Shown in pieces: positions 49,109 to 57,690 of a stretch of 64,000 bases of DNA (positions are counted from its first letter, which is position 1; each line of letters starts with the position of its first letter). This DNA is from Mycobacterium sp. AZCC_0083 (lineage in GTDB: Bacteria; Actinomycetota; Actinomycetes; Mycobacteriales; Mycobacteriaceae). A program made the translations under genes and the position numbers. Below the pieces are notes generated by a model. The model was not told the origin of the DNA and ran no database searches. It was given only the letters and a program-made list of their open reading frames with translations. The stretch spans positions 1 to 64,000 of the forward strand of contig NZ_JACHGP010000012.1 of NCBI RefSeq assembly GCF_014202335.1, read 5' to 3'.

Positions 49109-50593
49109 TCAGACCGACTGCACGGCCGGGACCGATACGCGGCCGAACACCATCGACTCCTCGATCCGGTCGAAGCGGTGATCGACGACGTCCAGCAGGT
49201 AGTTGTGCCTGACTTTCCATGGCCGTCGCGTGCCGGACTTCGGCAGCGCGTGCGGAGCCCGCTGCACGTAACCGGCTTGGAGGTCGAACGTCGGCTTCTC
49301 CTTCATCGGCACGCCACCCAGGTGCGGGTAGGCGTGCGTGTAGCCGTGAGTCTCCATGTAGGCCAACAGCTTCGCCACCGCCCTTGCGGTCATGTCTGCA
49401 CGCAGGGTCCACGACGCGTTGGTGTAGCCGATGCACCACGCCATGTTCGGCACGTCCTCGAGTAGGTACTCCTTGTAGACGAATCGGTCGGTGGGCTTGA
49501 TCTCGGCGCCATCGACGCTCACCGAGATACCGCCGAGTGCCTGAAGTTGAAGGCCGGTCGCAGTCACGATCACGTCGGCATCGATGCGTCCGCCCGACTT
49601 GAGGACGACGCCCGTGGCGTCCATGTGGTCGACGTGGTCGGTCACCACTTCGACACGGCCGCTCGTGATCTCCTCGTAGAAGTCTCCACCGAGGATCACA
49701 CACAGCCGCTGGTCCCACGGGTCGTAACGCGGCTTGAAATGAGTGTCCACGTCGTAGCCTGCGGGAAGATGCTTCAACGCCGTGGCCCGTGCGAACTTCT
49801 TGAAGGTCGTTGGAGCCTTGCGGGCGAACCAATAGCTGCCCACGGTGAGGATCTTGAAGTAGGCCCGCGCAATCGCGTGAGATAACTTGCGCGGCAAGAA
49901 TTTTCGAACGATGGCAAGCATCGGGTTGATCTTCGCGACGGACATTAGGTAGGTGGGCGAGCGCTGCAGCATCGTGACGTGCGCGGCCATCTTCGTCAGC
50001 GAGGGGATCATGCTGATGGCCGTCGCGCCACTGCCGATGACGACGAGCTTCTTCCCGGTGTAGTCCAGCGACTCCGGCCAGTACTGCGGATGAATCACCT
50101 CGCCGGTGAAGTTCTCGAGTCCCGGGAACTCCGGCGAGTAGGGCTCGTCGTAGTTGTAGTAGCCGGTGCCGAAGAAGAGGAAGCGACCGCGGTATCGCCG
50201 CTCGACGCCACCCTGCTCGACGCGGACGGTCCAGGTGTCGGTCTCCGAGTCCCAGTCGGCGGATCGCACGTGGGTGTTGAAGCGGATGTGACTGTCGATC
50301 CCGTACTTGCGGGCCGTCTCCGTCAGGTAGGCGCGGATGTCGGCACCGTCGGCAAGGTTTTCGGGCCGCGTCCATGCCTCGTAGGAATAGCTGAGCGTGA
50401 AGATGTCGCTGTCGGAGCGGATGCCCGGGTAGCGAAACAGGTCCCAGGTGCCGCCGATCCGCTCCCGACGCTCAAGCATGGTGTACGTGAGCTGTGGATT
50501 CCTCTCGTGGATGCGGTAGGCCGCGCCGATACCGGAGATGCCTGCGCCGATGATGAGTACGTCTGATACTTCGACGGCCTCGTTCGCATCCAT
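49109..50593 (-). CDS. flavin-containing (Baeyer-Villiger-type) monooxygenase, EthA-like
   Basis: A 494-residue class B flavoprotein monooxygenase. The FAD Rossmann motif is DVLIIGAGISGIGAAYRI, the Baeyer-Villiger fingerprint is FTGEVIHPQYWPE (FxGxxxHxxxWP), and the NADPH motif is KLVVIGSGATAISM. It inserts oxygen next to a ketone or oxidises sulfur compounds; M. tuberculosis EthA (489 residues) is the best known relative. The ATG at 50593 is chosen, as residues upstream are unlike the family. It is divergent from aofH, with 111 bp between starts. Confidence 0.9.
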   Translation of the reverse strand: MDANEAVEVSDVLIIGAGISGIGAAYRIHERNPQLTYTMLERRERIGGTWDLFRYPGIRSDSDIFTLSYSYEAWTRPENLADGADIRAYLTETARKYGIDSHIRFNTHVRSADWDSETDTWTVRVEQGGVERRYRGRFLFFGTGYYNYDEPYSPEFPGLENFTGEVIHPQYWPESLDYTGKKLVVIGSGATAISMIPSLTKMAAHVTMLQRSPTYLMSVAKINPMLAIVRKFLPRKLSHAIARAYFKILTVGSYWFARKAPTTFKKFARATALKHLPAGYDVDTHFKPRYDPWDQRLCVILGGDFYEEITSGRVEVVTDHVDHMDATGVVLKSGGRIDADVIVTATGLQLQALGGISVSVDGAEIKPTDRFVYKEYLLEDVPNMAWCIGYTNASWTLRADMTARAVAKLLAYMETHGYTHAYPHLGGVPMKEKPTFDLQAGYVQRAPHALPKSGTRRPWKVRHNYLLDVVDHRFDRIEESMVFGRVSVPAVQSV

Positions 50594-50704
50594 GGAGAAC
50601 CTCCTCGTCGTGGTCCCGCTGCGTACCGCCAGCCTAGGTGCTCGGGTATGTGGTACGTCAACGATCTGGGCACGGGAATGCACCGGAGTGGCCAGACTGG
50701 AGCG

Positions 50705-52039
50705 ATGACCGACGTCGTAGTGGTGGGGGCGGGCTTCGCCGGACTGTCGACCGCACGCGCCTTGGCCAGGCTGGGACACGACGTGGTGGTGCTCGAGGGC
50801 CGCGACAGGGTCGGCGGCCGGTCGTACACGACGACGATCGCCGACGTGCCGGTGGATCTCGGCGCGACGTTCGTCGGGCCGACCCAGACGGAGGTGCTCA
50901 AGCTCGCCGCGGAACTGGGCTGCGAGACCGTGCCGACGTACAACCGCGGCAAGAACCTGATCCGCTGGCGCGGCAAGGTGCGCTCGTACCGCAGCACGAT
51001 CCCCCGGCTGTCGATCCTCGAACTGCTCGACGTGTCACGCATCCAGTGGCGGTTCGATCGGCTGGAACGTCTGATTCCACTGGTGGATCCGTGGACGCCG
51101 ACGATTGCGCCCCGAGTGGACAACCAGTCCCTCGAGAGGTGGCTGCGCTCCGTGCACGCCGGGGCGTCGACGCGGGATCTGATGGCGATCATGTCGCGGG
51201 TGACGTGGGGCTGCGAACCCAAGGACGTGTCGCTGCTGCACGCCGTGCGCTACATCAAGGCGGCAGGGGGCATCGGCCCCATGCTCGACGTCGAGGGTGG
51301 TGCCCAGCAGGACCGCTTCCCCGCAGGCACCCAGCAGATCGCGCTGCGGATGGCCGACGAGCTCGGTGATCGGGTGACGCTGGATTCGGTGGTGCAACGC
51401 ATCGAGCGGGCCGCCGACGGCACCGTGGCCGTGCATTCGGGGAACGGCGTGACGGCCGCCAAGGCCGTCGTCGTGGCGATCCCGCCCTCGCACCGCCGCG
51501 GCATCGCCTTCGAACCCGCTCTGCCGGAAGGGTATTCGCAGTTGGCCGGGCACTGGCCGCAGGGCAACCTCAGCAAGGCCTACGCCGCCTACGAAACCCC
51601 GTTCTGGCGCGCCGACGGCCGCTCGGGTGAGGCGCTGTCCGACGACGGGCAGGTGTTCATCACGTTCGACGTCAGCCCCGGCGACGACGGCCCTGGCATC
51701 CTGCTGGGTTTCACCGATCCCCGCACGTTCGACCCGATGCCCGCCGAGGACAGGCGCGAAGTCGCGTTGGAGTGCTTCGCCGCGCTGTTCGGCGACGCGG
51801 CGCTGCATCCGATCGACTACGTCGATCACTGTTGGGGCAGCGAAGGATTCGCCCCGGGCGGCCCCACCGCGGCCGTCCCGCCGGGATCGTGGACGAACTA
51901 CGGGCAGTGGCTGCGCAAACCGGTCGACGGCATCTTCTGGGCGGGGACCGAGACGGCCGACCAGTGGACCGGCTTCCTCGACGGTGCCGTGCGGTCGGGG
52001 CAGCGCGCGGCGGCCGAGGTGGACGCCTACCTGGCCTAG
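50705..52039 (+). CDS. aofH: flavin-containing amine oxidase
   Basis: A 444-residue monoamine-oxidase-family flavoprotein. The N-terminus DVVVVGAGFAGLSTARALARLGHDVVVLEGRDRVGGRSYT is the FAD-binding fold. The C-terminal IFWAGTETADQWTGFLDGAVRSGQRAA closes the FAD site and contains the conserved TGFLDGA segment. No cysteine occurs in the human MAO covalent-flavin position, so the FAD is probably non-covalent. Position matches M. tuberculosis aofH (Rv3170), next to the hpx-like gene. It oxidises an amine to an imine; the substrate is unknown. Confidence 0.88.
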   Translation: MTDVVVVGAGFAGLSTARALARLGHDVVVLEGRDRVGGRSYTTTIADVPVDLGATFVGPTQTEVLKLAAELGCETVPTYNRGKNLIRWRGKVRSYRSTIPRLSILELLDVSRIQWRFDRLERLIPLVDPWTPTIAPRVDNQSLERWLRSVHAGASTRDLMAIMSRVTWGCEPKDVSLLHAVRYIKAAGGIGPMLDVEGGAQQDRFPAGTQQIALRMADELGDRVTLDSVVQRIERAADGTVAVHSGNGVTAAKAVVVAIPPSHRRGIAFEPALPEGYSQLAGHWPQGNLSKAYAAYETPFWRADGRSGEALSDDGQVFITFDVSPGDDGPGILLGFTDPRTFDPMPAEDRREVALECFAALFGDAALHPIDYVDHCWGSEGFAPGGPTAAVPPGSWTNYGQWLRKPVDGIFWAGTETADQWTGFLDGAVRSGQRAAAEVDAYLA

Positions 52040-52986
52040 GAGCTGATCCGCCGCTCGACGCGCACCGACTCGACCAGCGCACGCAAGTGCTGGTTGACCT
52101 CGTCGGGGCGCTCTAGATTCGAGCAGTGGCCGCCGGACAGTTCGACGAACGCGGCGAGATTCGGTGCATGCTCGGCGATTCGGCGGGACGCGCCGATGGG
52201 CAGAAGGCGATCACCGCGGCTACCGATGACGAGCGTGGGCACGGTGAGGTTGGCCAAGGAGATGTGCTTGGGTCCGAGCGAGTCGACCAGCGTGCGGGCC
52301 CAGCCGCCGCGCCCGGCGGGCGGGGTCATCGCGAAGAGTTCGAAGACGAAGTCCGCGATCGCGGGGTCGGCGTCGCGCCCAACAGCCAGTGCGGCGACGA
52401 ATCGCCGGCTCTGCTGGATCGAGCCGGGCACCAGCGGTGCCCCACCGAGTCGCTTGAGCAGCACGCCCGCCGCCGCCACCCTGCCACCGGACAGCGCGCT
52501 GGGCACGGGCAGGAACTTCACGTCGCGCAGCAGGTCACCGGTCGTGGTGTTGATCAGCGCGACGGCGTCGGCGCACTGCGTCACCCGCAGTGGGTAGCGC
52601 TGCGCCCACGAGGTGATCGCGATGCCGCCCATCGAGTGCCCGGCGATGACGGCGCGCTCGCCGGGGGCCAGGGTGGCGTCCAGTACGGCGTCCAGGTCGG
52701 CCGCCAGGAAATCGAGGCCGTAGTTGCTGCGCCTGCGTGGGACTTCGCTGCGCCCGTGGCCGCGGTGGTCGAAGGCGATCACCCGGTAGTCAGTCGAGAG
52801 GTCGGCGATCTGGTTGGCCCAGACGCGAATCGCGCAGGTGATGCCGTGGGCCAGCACGATCGGGTAGCCGTCTTCCGGTCCGAAGACCTCGGCGTGCAGC
52901 CGGGTTCCGTCGGCGGAACGGACGTCGACGACCCGCCCGATCTTCAGGACATCGGCCGGCTCATAGCGCCGCAGTTGCATGACCAT
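52036..52986 (-). CDS. hpx: alpha/beta hydrolase, hpx-like (Rv3171c position)
   Basis: A 316-residue alpha/beta hydrolase. HGITCAIRVWANQIADLS carries the oxyanion region, FDHRGHGRSE the strand-4 motif, GHSMGGIAITSW the nucleophile serine, VIGSRGDRLLP the acid, and SGGHCSNLERPDEV the histidine. M. tuberculosis calls the gene in this place a non-heme haloperoxidase (hpx), but esterase or hydrolase activity is equally likely. ATG 52986 is chosen because longer frames would read into the dispersed repeat at 53002. Its stop overlaps the aofH stop in a shared CTAG. Confidence 0.83.
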   Translation of the reverse strand: MVMQLRRYEPADVLKIGRVVDVRSADGTRLHAEVFGPEDGYPIVLAHGITCAIRVWANQIADLSTDYRVIAFDHRGHGRSEVPRRRSNYGLDFLAADLDAVLDATLAPGERAVIAGHSMGGIAITSWAQRYPLRVTQCADAVALINTTTGDLLRDVKFLPVPSALSGGRVAAAGVLLKRLGGAPLVPGSIQQSRRFVAALAVGRDADPAIADFVFELFAMTPPAGRGGWARTLVDSLGPKHISLANLTVPTLVIGSRGDRLLPIGASRRIAEHAPNLAAFVELSGGHCSNLERPDEVNQHLRALVESVRVERRISS

Positions 52987-53001
52987 CGCTATTGCTGTCT
53001 G

Positions 53002-53022
53002 CTCTTCGCGCAAGCGCTCATC
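53002..53022 (-). repeat. dispersed repeat copy upstream of the hpx-like gene
   Basis: On the minus strand these 21 bases begin GATGAGCGCTTGCGCGAA and are identical to 29578-29598 before nuoE. Both copies sit 4-16 bp upstream of a start codon and end in the purine-rich GAAGAG. Confidence 0.65.
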
Positions 53023-53065
53023 GCCGCTCCAATCGGGTACCGGCAACGCTGCCGGGACCAGCAGT

Positions 53066-54160
53066 TTATCCGGTCAAGAGCACGGGTTTGATCACCCGGC
53101 CCGCCTTGGCGGCGGCCCACGCCTCGTCGAAGGCAGTCAGATTGAACGTGATGACGAGCTTGTCGACGGGCAGCTCGCCACTGCGGACCAGCTCGGCCAG
53201 CCGCGGAATGAACGTGTGCGGCTCACTGTCGCCCTCGACGACACCCCGCACCCGCAGTCCCTTCCCAAGGATCAATCCGACGGGCAACTCCGCGTTCAGC
53301 GCGCCGAGCCCGACGAGCGCGAGCGTCCCGCACGGCCGCAACACGGTCAGCGCGGTCGCGGTCACTGCGGGAAGCGCCGTGCTGTCCACCGCGACGTTCG
53401 GTCCTCCCCCGGTGAGATCGCCAATGGCCGCCACCACGTCGACGGCGGTGGGGTCCAGGGTCGCGGTGGCGCCCAGCTCGGTGGCAAGCGCCAGTCGCTC
53501 CGGCACCGGATCGACCGCGACGATCGCGCGGCAGCCCGCGATCTGCGCGCCCATCACCGCCGACAGGCCCACTGCGCCGGCTCCGAAGACCACCAGCGCA
53601 TCATCCGGCCCTGCAGACAACGCGTTCAGCACCGTGCCGACTCCGGTCTGCACGCTGCAGGCAAGCGGGGCCGCGAGCTCGGGCGCGAGCTCCGTGGTCA
53701 TGACGACGGTGTTCGCGGGCCGAGACAGGGCGTGGGTGGCGAAGCTGGACTGCCCGAAGAAGCCGCCGGTGACGGGTTCGCCGTCCAGCCGCAGGGCGCT
53801 GGCCTCGTCGCGGCGGTCGCCGCGCATGTTCAGGTCGGTCGAGCGGTCGCAGTAGGCAGGCCTGCCAGCGGTGCAGTCGGAACACCGGCCGCAGCTGGCG
53901 AACGTCAGCACCACCAGCTGGCCCTCCGCTGCGCGTGCCCCTGGGCCCGCGGCGATGACCGTGCCGACGCCCTCGTGCCCGAATACCATCGGCAGCCGCT
54001 TGGCCTGCCAGCGTGCAGCGACGCTGACGTCGGTGTGGCAGATGCCGACGGCGTCGATGCGGACCAGCACCTCGTCGTCGACCGGAGGCCGGATCGTGAC
54101 GTCGGTGAGCTGGGGGTCGCCACCGGGTTCGTGCAGTACCGCGGCGCGTGCGTCGATCAC
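53066..54160 (-). CDS. zinc-dependent alcohol dehydrogenase (MDR family)
   Basis: A 364-residue zinc alcohol dehydrogenase. Catalytic zinc ligands are in GICHTDVSVAA and FGHEGVGTVI; the structural-zinc cysteines are in CGRCSDCTAGRPAYC; the NAD-binding loop is VVFGAGAVGLSAVMGAQ. It is similar to NAD-dependent aryl/alkyl alcohol and factor-type dehydrogenases common in mycobacteria. The gene is divergent from the quinone-oxidoreductase-like gene (53 bp between starts), and the two may be co-regulated. Substrate unknown. Confidence 0.9.
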   Translation of the reverse strand: MIDARAAVLHEPGGDPQLTDVTIRPPVDDEVLVRIDAVGICHTDVSVAARWQAKRLPMVFGHEGVGTVIAAGPGARAAEGQLVVLTFASCGRCSDCTAGRPAYCDRSTDLNMRGDRRDEASALRLDGEPVTGGFFGQSSFATHALSRPANTVVMTTELAPELAAPLACSVQTGVGTVLNALSAGPDDALVVFGAGAVGLSAVMGAQIAGCRAIVAVDPVPERLALATELGATATLDPTAVDVVAAIGDLTGGGPNVAVDSTALPAVTATALTVLRPCGTLALVGLGALNAELPVGLILGKGLRVRGVVEGDSEPHTFIPRLAELVRSGELPVDKLVITFNLTAFDEAWAAAKAGRVIKPVLLTG

Positions 54161-54213
54161 CCATGGAGGTTAAATGGTGCCGGTCGGCCCGGACAGGCCG
54201 GGGAAGGCCTGAC

Positions 54214-55185
54214 ATGCGCGCCATACAGATAGCCCGGCTCGACGGACCCGGAGCCGCGGAGCTCGTCGAGATCGACGAACCGACCGACACCGACGCCGTA
54301 CTGATCGACGTGTACGCGGCCGGTGTCGCATTTCCCGACGCCCTGCAGACGCGTGGCCTCTACCAGCACCGTCCCGAGCTGCCATACGTGCCTGGCGCCG
54401 AGCTCGCCGGTGTAGTGCGCACCGCGCCTGCGGGTGCCCACGTGGTGGCGGGTGACCGGGTTGCCGCCTTGACGATGCTGAACGGTGCGATGGCCGAAGT
54501 CGTTGCGGTACCAGCGGATCGGGTGTTCAAACTGCCCGACGTGGTGTCGTTCGAAGCGGGCGCGGGGATCCTGTTCAACGACCTCACGGTGCACTGCACG
54601 TTGCGGACCCGCGGCAGGCTCGCGCCCGGCGAAACGGTGTTGGTGCACGGCGCCGCCGGCGGCATCGGCACCTCAACGCTGCGGCTGGCCACCGCCTTTG
54701 GTGCGTCACGCACCATCGCGGTCGTCAGCACCGAGGACAAGGCCGACGTCGCGCGGGCTGCGGGTGCCACCGACGTGGTGCTGGCCGACGGCTTCAAGGA
54801 CAGGGTCAAGGAGCTGACCGGCGGCCGCGGGGTGGACGTCGTCGTCGACCCGGTCGGTGGTGACCGGTTCACCGATTCGCTGCGCTCGCTGGCCCCTGGT
54901 GGCCGGCTGCTCGTGGTCGGCTTCACGGGCGGTGACATTCCCACGGTCAAGGTCAACCGGCTGCTCCTGAACAACGTCGATGCGGTCGGCGTCGGCTGGG
55001 GCGCTTGGGCCGCAACACATCCCGGGTATCTGACCGAGCAGTGGGCGGAGTTGGAGCCGCTGCTGGCGTCGGGTGTGGTGACCGCCCCCCAACCCGTCGT
55101 CTACCCACTTGACCGCGCCGCCGAGGCCATCGCCTCGCTCGAAGAGCGCACCGCCAAGGGCAAGGTCGTCGTCAAGCTGCGGTGA
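54214..55185 (+). CDS. NADPH:quinone oxidoreductase-like MDR protein
   Basis: A 323-residue medium-chain reductase without zinc-ligand cysteines. MRAIQIARLDGPGAAELVEI and AAGVAFPDALQTRGLYQHRPELPYVPGAELAG are typical of the quinone-oxidoreductase branch, and VLVHGAAGGIGTSTLRLA is the NADPH loop. The ATG at 54214 has a GGGGAAGG ribosome site. It lies divergent to the alcohol dehydrogenase. It could reduce quinones or enones; no substrate is evident. Confidence 0.88.
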   Translation: MRAIQIARLDGPGAAELVEIDEPTDTDAVLIDVYAAGVAFPDALQTRGLYQHRPELPYVPGAELAGVVRTAPAGAHVVAGDRVAALTMLNGAMAEVVAVPADRVFKLPDVVSFEAGAGILFNDLTVHCTLRTRGRLAPGETVLVHGAAGGIGTSTLRLATAFGASRTIAVVSTEDKADVARAAGATDVVLADGFKDRVKELTGGRGVDVVVDPVGGDRFTDSLRSLAPGGRLLVVGFTGGDIPTVKVNRLLLNNVDAVGVGWGAWAATHPGYLTEQWAELEPLLASGVVTAPQPVVYPLDRAAEAIASLEERTAKGKVVVKLR

Positions 55186-55219
55186 TCGGATGTCGCCGCC
55201 GGGGCGGCTCCGGAACGCC

Positions 55220-55510
55220 TTAGGACACCCCGTTGATCCCCGGGTGCTGGCCGGGCGGCACCGCAGGCGCCGGGGGTGCCACCACCGGCGGTGTGAAGAG
55301 ATTCCCTCCGGTCGGGCTGATGCTCTTCTCGGTCGGGGACACCGGTGCAGTGCTTGGCGGCGTGGTGGTCGTCGTCGTAGTGGTTGTGGTGGTCGTGGTG
55401 GACGGCGCTTGGTTGCCGGTCGAACATGCAGCGGTCAACGCGCCAAACGCAATGAGTACCACCCCTCCGACGAGGGCCATCCAGTCGCGGGGGCGACGTA
55501 ATTGCAACAC
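55220..55510 (-). CDS. small lipoprotein with threonine-rich linker (paralogue 2)
   Basis: A 96-residue lipoprotein. The GTG at 55510 gives a good signal (basic LQLRRPRDW, hydrophobic ALVGGVVLIAFG) ending in the lipobox LTAAC; without it the n-region would lack charges. After the cysteine come a run of about 13 threonines and a tail PVSPTEKSISPTGGNLFTPP followed by an Ala/Pro-rich end. The tail closely matches the neighbour at 55540-55827, so the two arose by tandem duplication. Surface-anchored; function unknown. Confidence 0.7.
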   Translation of the reverse strand: MLQLRRPRDWMALVGGVVLIAFGALTAACSTGNQAPSTTTTTTTTTTTTTPPSTAPVSPTEKSISPTGGNLFTPPVVAPPAPAVPPGQHPGINGVS

Positions 55511-55539
55511 GAGAGTCCTATCGGTTCGTTGGTCTTGTA

Positions 55540-55827
55540 TTACTTGCGGTGCACGCCAGGCGGTTCCGTCGGCGCAGGCTCCGCCTTCACCGGTGGTGTG
55601 AACAGGTTGCCGCCGGTGGGGCTGAGGCCCTTCTCGGTCGGGGACACCGGTGCACTGGACGGCACCGTCGTCGACGTCGTGGGTGTGGTGGTCGTCGTGG
55701 TCGTCGTGCTGGACGGCGCCGGGCTTTCGTTGTTGCCGCATGCTGCGATCAACGTGCCAAGCCCGATCAGCATCGCGGCTGGGGCCACGGCCACTAGGCG
55801 GCGAATACTGCGGCGTGAATTTGTCAT
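55540..55827 (-). CDS. small lipoprotein with threonine-rich linker (paralogue 1)
   Basis: A 95-residue lipoprotein. The basic start MTNSRRSIRRL and hydrophobic AVAPAAMLIGLGTL lead to the lipobox IAAC. A serine/threonine-rich linker (TTTTTTTTPTTSTT) precedes APVSPTEKGLSPTGGNLFTP, the same tail as the next gene. It overlaps the disulfide-oxidoreductase stop by 4 bp and is probably the fourth gene of that operon. The Thr/Pro linker resembles sites of O-mannosylation in mycobacterial lipoproteins, which is an inference. Confidence 0.75.
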   Translation of the reverse strand: MTNSRRSIRRLVAVAPAAMLIGLGTLIAACGNNESPAPSSTTTTTTTTPTTSTTVPSSAPVSPTEKGLSPTGGNLFTPPVKAEPAPTEPPGVHRK

Positions 55828-57290
55828 GCATCTACCTTCTCTGTCGAATTCGGTTGGGCGTCACGGTGGGCTTCGAGCAGTCGAAGCCATACTTCGCTGA
55901 TGGTCGGGAAGCACGGCACGGCGTGCCAAAGACGTTGAATCGGAACCCGTCCCGCGATTGCGACGGTGGCCGACTGCAGCAGTTCGGCAACGCCTGCCCC
56001 GACGAAGGTGGCTCCGAGTAGGTGACCGTCGTCGACGTCGACGACCATGCGGCCTCGCCCGCCGTAACCGTCGGCGTAGAGGAAGGCGCCGGGGACCGTG
56101 TCGCCGATGTTGACGTCGACGACCTGCACGCGGTGACCCCGGTGTTCGGCCTCCGCGGCGGTGAGCCCGACTGATGCGGCCTCGGGGTCGGTGAAGAAGA
56201 CCTGCGGTACCGCGTGCGAATCGGCGGTGGCGACGTGAGCGCCCCACGGGGCGGTGTCGAGCTGATGACCCGCGGCGCGGGCCACGATGGCATCGCCTGC
56301 CATGCGGGCTTGGTACTTGCCCTGATGTGTAAGCAGGGCACGGTGGTTGGCGTCGCCCATCGCGTAGAGCCAGTCTCCGTCGACGCCGTGAACCACGCAG
56401 GTGTCGTCGACGTCCAGCCATGTTCCCGGTTCGAGGCCGACGGTCTCAAGACCGATATCGGCGGTGTTTGGTGTCCTACCGATCGCGAAGAGTATTGCGT
56501 CAACCTCCAATTCACTGGCGTCGTCGAGGCTCACCCACAGTGGTCCCGCAATCTCGAGGCGGCGTAGCTCGGTGACGGAGACCCCGGTCCGAACGGTCAC
56601 CCCCATGTCGGTGAGGCCGCGGGCGACGAGCTCGCCGACGAACGGCTCCATCCTCGGGAGTACACCTGAGTCGCGCGCCAACAGCGTCACCCGTGATCCG
56701 AGACCGTGCCACGCGGTGGCCATTTCGACGGCTATCCCGCCACCGCCGACGATGGCCAACCGCCCTGGGATGTCGCTGCTGTCAGTCGCTTTGCGGTTGG
56801 TCCAGGGAGCCGCCTTCTCGATGCCGGGGATGTCGGGCAGTGCCGCAGTGCTGCCGGTGCAGACGGCCACCGCATGGCGACCGGTGAGAACCACGACACC
56901 GACGCCGGGGGTCTCGACTGCGACGCGTCGCGGGCCGATCAGCCGGGCGTGGCCTCGGAAGAGGTCGGCGCCAATGTTCTTGACCCAGGTGGCCTGGCCG
57001 CTGTCGTCCCAGTTGCTGACGTAGCGATCGCGGCGGCCGAAGACCTTCGCGGTGTCGAGGGAACCGGTGACCGCCTCGCGGGCGCCGTCCACGTGGCGAG
57101 CATCGGCCACGGCGAGGACGGGGCGCAGCAGCGCCTTGCTGGGAATGCAACCCCAGTACGAGCATTCGCCGCCGACCAGTTCCCGTTCGACCACCGCGAC
57201 CGAAAGCCCGCCTGCGCGTGCGCGGGCGACAACGCTCTGTCCGACCGGTCCTGCACCCAAGACGATGACGTCGTATTCTTGCTCGTTCAT
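55824..57290 (-). CDS. pyridine nucleotide-disulfide oxidoreductase (mercuric-reductase-like)
   Basis: A 488-residue FAD-dependent class I disulfide oxidoreductase. The FAD motif is DVIVLGAGPVGQSVVARA, the redox-active cysteine pair is in VGGECSYWGCIPSKALLRP, the NAD(P)H motif is RLAIVGGGGIAVEMATAW, and the C-terminal dimer domain contains TDPEAASVGLT. The C-terminal HPT-like segment of lipoamide dehydrogenase is not conserved and there are no mercury-binding cysteines, so the electron acceptor is unknown. It is in an operon with VOC and DUF427 genes and the lipoproteins. Confidence 0.88.
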   Translation of the reverse strand: MNEQEYDVIVLGAGPVGQSVVARARAGGLSVAVVERELVGGECSYWGCIPSKALLRPVLAVADARHVDGAREAVTGSLDTAKVFGRRDRYVSNWDDSGQATWVKNIGADLFRGHARLIGPRRVAVETPGVGVVVLTGRHAVAVCTGSTAALPDIPGIEKAAPWTNRKATDSSDIPGRLAIVGGGGIAVEMATAWHGLGSRVTLLARDSGVLPRMEPFVGELVARGLTDMGVTVRTGVSVTELRRLEIAGPLWVSLDDASELEVDAILFAIGRTPNTADIGLETVGLEPGTWLDVDDTCVVHGVDGDWLYAMGDANHRALLTHQGKYQARMAGDAIVARAAGHQLDTAPWGAHVATADSHAVPQVFFTDPEAASVGLTAAEAEHRGHRVQVVDVNIGDTVPGAFLYADGYGGRGRMVVDVDDGHLLGATFVGAGVAELLQSATVAIAGRVPIQRLWHAVPCFPTISEVWLRLLEAHRDAQPNSTEKVDA

Positions 57291-57294
57291 CTGC

Positions 57295-57690
57295 TCAATC
57301 CCTCCTCTGATCGGCGAAGTCGGCGAAACTCGCGTAATCGGCGCGATCCGGATCGAGGCCGGGAAGGAAGCAACCACGCCAACCGCCCTCGGTGTCCTCG
57401 TGCCGGATCGCGCCGACGGCCACTCCGCGATCGGTCAGCCCTGCTCGATGGGACTCGATATCGGGAACCACCAGATACAGACCACGGACCGATCCAACCG
57501 GAGCGTCGGTGAGGCCGACGCCGAATTGAATCGAGGCGGCTGATCCCGGCGGCGTCAGCTGAATGACCCGGAAGTTGGGCGCCGGTGAGTAGTCGACGTC
57601 GAGGTCGAAACCGGCGCCATCGCGGTAGAAGCAGAGCGACTCGTCGGGATCGGAGACCGGCAGGACGATGACTTCGAAGGTTGCCGTCAT
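57295..57690 (-). CDS. VOC family protein
   Basis: A 131-residue vicinal-oxygen-chelate domain. It begins FEVIVLPVSDPDESLCFYRD, with QFGVGLTDAP in the middle and SVRGLYLVVPDIESHRAGL opening the second half. The tail (GCFLPGLDPDRADYASF) lacks the usual D-P-D-G-N motif, and the first metal histidine is replaced by Val (FEVIVL), so it may not bind metal in the standard way. It is coupled to DUF427 by ATGA overlap and precedes the oxidoreductase by 4 bp. Confidence 0.8.
   Translation of the reverse strand: MTATFEVIVLPVSDPDESLCFYRDGAGFDLDVDYSPAPNFRVIQLTPPGSAASIQFGVGLTDAPVGSVRGLYLVVPDIESHRAGLTDRGVAVGAIRHEDTEGGWRGCFLPGLDPDRADYASFADFADQRRD

Noticed and set aside
55186..55219. GCCGCC/GGCGGC hairpin after the quinone-oxidoreductase gene as a terminator
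   Set aside because: The loop is only two bases and the stem is short, so it is indistinguishable from GC-rich background.
55373..55420. GTG/GTC-rich tract in the lipoprotein gene as a tandem DNA repeat element
   Set aside because: It is the threonine-codon run of the Thr-rich linker on the minus strand and is explained by coding; a similar tract lies in the paralogue.
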